Shown one piece after another: positions 4,799 through 6,587 of a stretch of DNA of 6,587 nt. The translations under genes were made by a program, and so were the position numbers. This DNA comes from an uncultured Paraglaciecola sp. (GTDB lineage: Bacteria; Pseudomonadota; Gammaproteobacteria; Enterobacterales; Alteromonadaceae). The notes under the pieces were generated by a model. That model did no database searches and was not told where the DNA came from. It was given only the letters and a program-made list of their open reading frames with translations. The stretch spans positions 1-6,587 of the forward strand of contig CAJQKX010000102.1 in NCBI GenBank assembly GCA_905479025.1, given 5' to 3'. Numbering within the stretch: the stretch's first letter is position 1; every line of letters begins with the position of its first letter.

Positions 4799-6587
4799 AA
4801 TGTTTGCTCCGTCAAAGCTGAATGTTGAGATGTATTCGCTTTAGGTTTGACGGTAATTTTCGCCATTCGATAGCGCTTATCACTAATAGACAATATACCT
4901 CCAAAGGCCATGATAAATGTACCTAACCATATCCAGTTGATAAAAGGTTTCACATAAATTCGTAAAGACCAATCCCCATTTTTTAGCTGCTCACCCAACG
5001 CCACAAATAAATCTCGCGTGAAACCCGAGTCGATGCCCGCTTCCGTCATAACATTTCTTTGTACCGGATAAAAACGCTTTTCAGCAGCTAATGACGCTAC
5101 TTTTCGGCCGTTTTGGTTAACATCTAGATGCCCAATATCGGCGGTATAATTAGGTCCTGCAAATTCTGAAATACCTTTAAATACAAATTCATAACCTTGT
5201 AAAGTGACTTTATCACCCACCGCCATTCTTACATTGCGCTCTACATTATATGCGCTAACTAATGCAATCCCGGTAAGTGTTACCGCAAAACCAAGATGCC
5301 CAGATACCATGCCCCAATGACTTGGCGTAAGCTTTTGTAGACTTTCTACAATAGTCATTTTTCCTGACGCAATCTGAGGCTGAACACGCTGACGAATTTC
5401 TATAATAGTGGTAATAATGATCCAAAAGCTCATGACTAAGCCTAAGGCTGCCATGTAACTGGATTGTTCGAAACTGGCATTAACCAATATGCCGGCTGAC
5501 ACACTTAAACCAAACGCAATCAATAATTGTTTATATAAAGCATGTGCCGATTGGCTTTTCCAACGTGACAGTGGGCCAATACCCATAAAGAGTACAAATG
5601 GCACTATTAGATAAGTAAACATTTGATTAAAAAAGGGGGCGCCGATTGAAATAGAACCCATACCGATTTCTTTGTGTACTAAGGGTAATAAGGTACCTAA
5701 CAACACAACTAAAGTAGCAGCGGTTAAGAACACATTATTGCCCATCAATAGCACTTCTCTAGAAAACAGTTGGTATCGACCACTTCCTTTTAGCTGTGGT
5801 GCCCTGTAAGCATACAAGGCCAAAGAGCCACCTATAATCACCACTAACAATCCAAGAATAAATAATCCACGACTGGGATCGCTTGCAAATGAATGCACTG
5901 AAACTAACACGCCCGAGCGCACTAAGAATGTTCCTAGTAAGCTTAATGAAAACGCAGATATAGCCAACAAGACGGTCCAAGACTTGAATACTTTACGTTT
6001 TTCGGTAACGGCCAAGCTATGGATCAGTGCTGTACCCACAAGCCATGGCATAAACGAAGCGTTTTCAACTGGATCCCAAAACCACCAGCCCCCCCAACCT
6101 AGTTCGTAGTAAGCCCACCAACTGCCAAGAGAAATGCCCACCGTTAAAAAAGACCAGGCAGCAATAGTCCATGGCCGCGACCAACGCGCCCAGGTAGAAT
6201 CTAGTTGACCGGAGATCAATGCAGCAAGAGCAAAAGCAAAGGCAACAGAAAAACCCACATACCCCATATACAACATGGGCGGATGAATAATCATCCCAAA
6301 ATCTTGCAACAGCGGGTTTAAGTCTTTGCCATCAATGGGGAAAAAAGGTAACAGGCGATCAAAAGGGTTAGAGGTGAGTAACATAAATAAATAAAAGCCA
6401 ACCCCCACCATGCCTAAAATAGACAACACTCTGGCGACCATTTTGATGGGAATAGCCTGACTAAAAAGTGCCACCGCCACTGTCCAAATAGAAAAAATTA
6501 GCACCCATAACAAAAATGAACCTTCGTGCCCACCCCACACCGCTGTTATCTTGTAATAGATTGGCAAGGTACTGTTCGATGTATTCG
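4795..6587 (-). CDS. ccmF: Heme lyase subunit CcmF (N-terminus beyond the window)
   Basis: CcmF is the large inner-membrane subunit that takes heme from holo-CcmE and ligates it to apocytochrome c. The frame is open to the window edge. The TTG at 6567 is an internal Leu codon: upstream codons read NTSNST and match the conserved loop before LPxxYR in E. coli CcmF. About 70 N-terminal residues are missing. Numbering that Leu as 1, the heme-handling WWD motif WGGWWFWDPVENASFMPW is at 158-175. The four conserved histidines are H95 (HPPMLYMGYVG), H183 (ALIHSLAVTE), H225 (VLVSVHSFASD) and H424 (SGHLGFAVT), matching E. coli H173, H261, H303 and H491. Many membrane helices are visible, then a large periplasmic domain (about 440-540, with GPNYTADIG and AEKRFYPV) and a last helix (about 543-561). 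The stop overlaps ccmG by 4 nt. Nothing suggests damage. Confidence 0.97.
   Translation of the reverse strand, partial: NTSNSTLPIYYKITAVWGGHEGSFLLWVLIFSIWTVAVALFSQAIPIKMVARVLSILGMVGVGFYLFMLLTSNPFDRLLPFFPIDGKDLNPLLQDFGMIIHPPMLYMGYVGFSVAFAFALAALISGQLDSTWARWSRPWTIAAWSFLTVGISLGSWWAYYELGWGGWWFWDPVENASFMPWLVGTALIHSLAVTEKRKVFKSWTVLLAISAFSLSLLGTFLVRSGVLVSVHSFASDPSRGLFILGLLVVIIGGSLALYAYRAPQLKGSGRYQLFSREVLLMGNNVFLTAATLVVLLGTLLPLVHKEIGMGSISIGAPFFNQMFTYLIVPFVLFMGIGPLSRWKSQSAHALYKQLLIAFGLSVSAGILVNASFEQSSYMAALGLVMSFWIIITTIIEIRQRVQPQIASGKMTIVESLQKLTPSHWGMVSGHLGFAVTLTGIALVSAYNVERNVRMAVGDKVTLQGYEFVFKGISEFAGPNYTADIGHLDVNQNGRKVASLAAEKRFYPVQRNVMTEAGIDSGFTRDLFVALGEQLKNGDWSLRIYVKPFINWIWLGTFIMAFGGILSISDKRYRMAKITVKPKANTSQHSALTEQTL

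Noticed and set aside
5759..5980. Minus-strand 73-codon frame within ccmF
   Set aside because: It is out of frame inside the conserved ccmF coding region and resembles no protein I know.
6089..6095. Run of seven C (G on the coding strand) inside the WWD motif of ccmF as a phase-variation tract
   Set aside because: It encodes the invariant Trp-Gly-Gly of the motif (TGG GGG GGC), is short, and the frame is intact. Protein constraint explains it.
6565..6567. TTG as the start of ccmF
   Set aside because: Upstream in-frame codons to the window edge match the conserved CcmF loop (NTSNST before LP), so the gene continues beyond the window.

Overview
The window looks like a chromosomal segment of a marine-type gammaproteobacterium, most likely order Alteromonadales (Alteromonas/Glaciecola/Paraglaciecola-like). 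This rests on the moderately AT-rich composition, on a short two-helix membrane protein resembling a family I associate with that group (DUF6170-like), and on a System I cytochrome c maturation cluster with separate CcmH and CcmI. The taxon is inferred from protein flavour; no search was run.

Left part, plus strand. Bases 1-198 hold the 3' end of a proton-dependent oligopeptide (POT-type) transporter gene. Its stop codon abuts six tandem copies of a 14-bp AT-rich unit (198-281), followed by an imperfect hairpin (293-320). Next come a 102-residue two-helix membrane protein (353-661) and galE, UDP-glucose 4-epimerase (658-1680). These two overlap by 4 nt and probably form one transcription unit. 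A perfect 13-bp hairpin with a U-tract (1694-1729) ends it.

Right part, minus strand, converging on galE. Read in the direction of transcription (from the right edge leftward), the order is ccmF (5' end beyond the window), ccmG, ccmH, ccmI, mlaA. Each junction overlaps by 1 to 4 nt (GTGA, ATGA, GTGA, TAATG), so this is a tightly packed and probably translationally coupled operon. CcmF is the heme-ligating membrane subunit of the heme lyase. CcmG and CcmH are thioredoxin-like and RCxxC proteins that keep apocytochrome c CXXCH cysteines reduced. CcmI is a TPR apocytochrome chaperone. Together they attach heme to c-type cytochromes on the periplasmic side. The last gene encodes the outer-membrane lipoprotein MlaA (VacJ), which works in phospholipid retrieval and has no known role in cytochrome maturation.

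There is no gene-free stretch over 300 bases, and no tRNA, rRNA, CRISPR array, insertion sequence or phage gene was seen. The genes are mostly well-known core functions. The points worth a second look are the 14-bp repeat array, a cysteine at the substrate-size gate of GalE, the small membrane protein coupled to galE, mlaA inside the ccm operon, and a CITC active site in CcmG. I see no convincing sign of a wholly new system.
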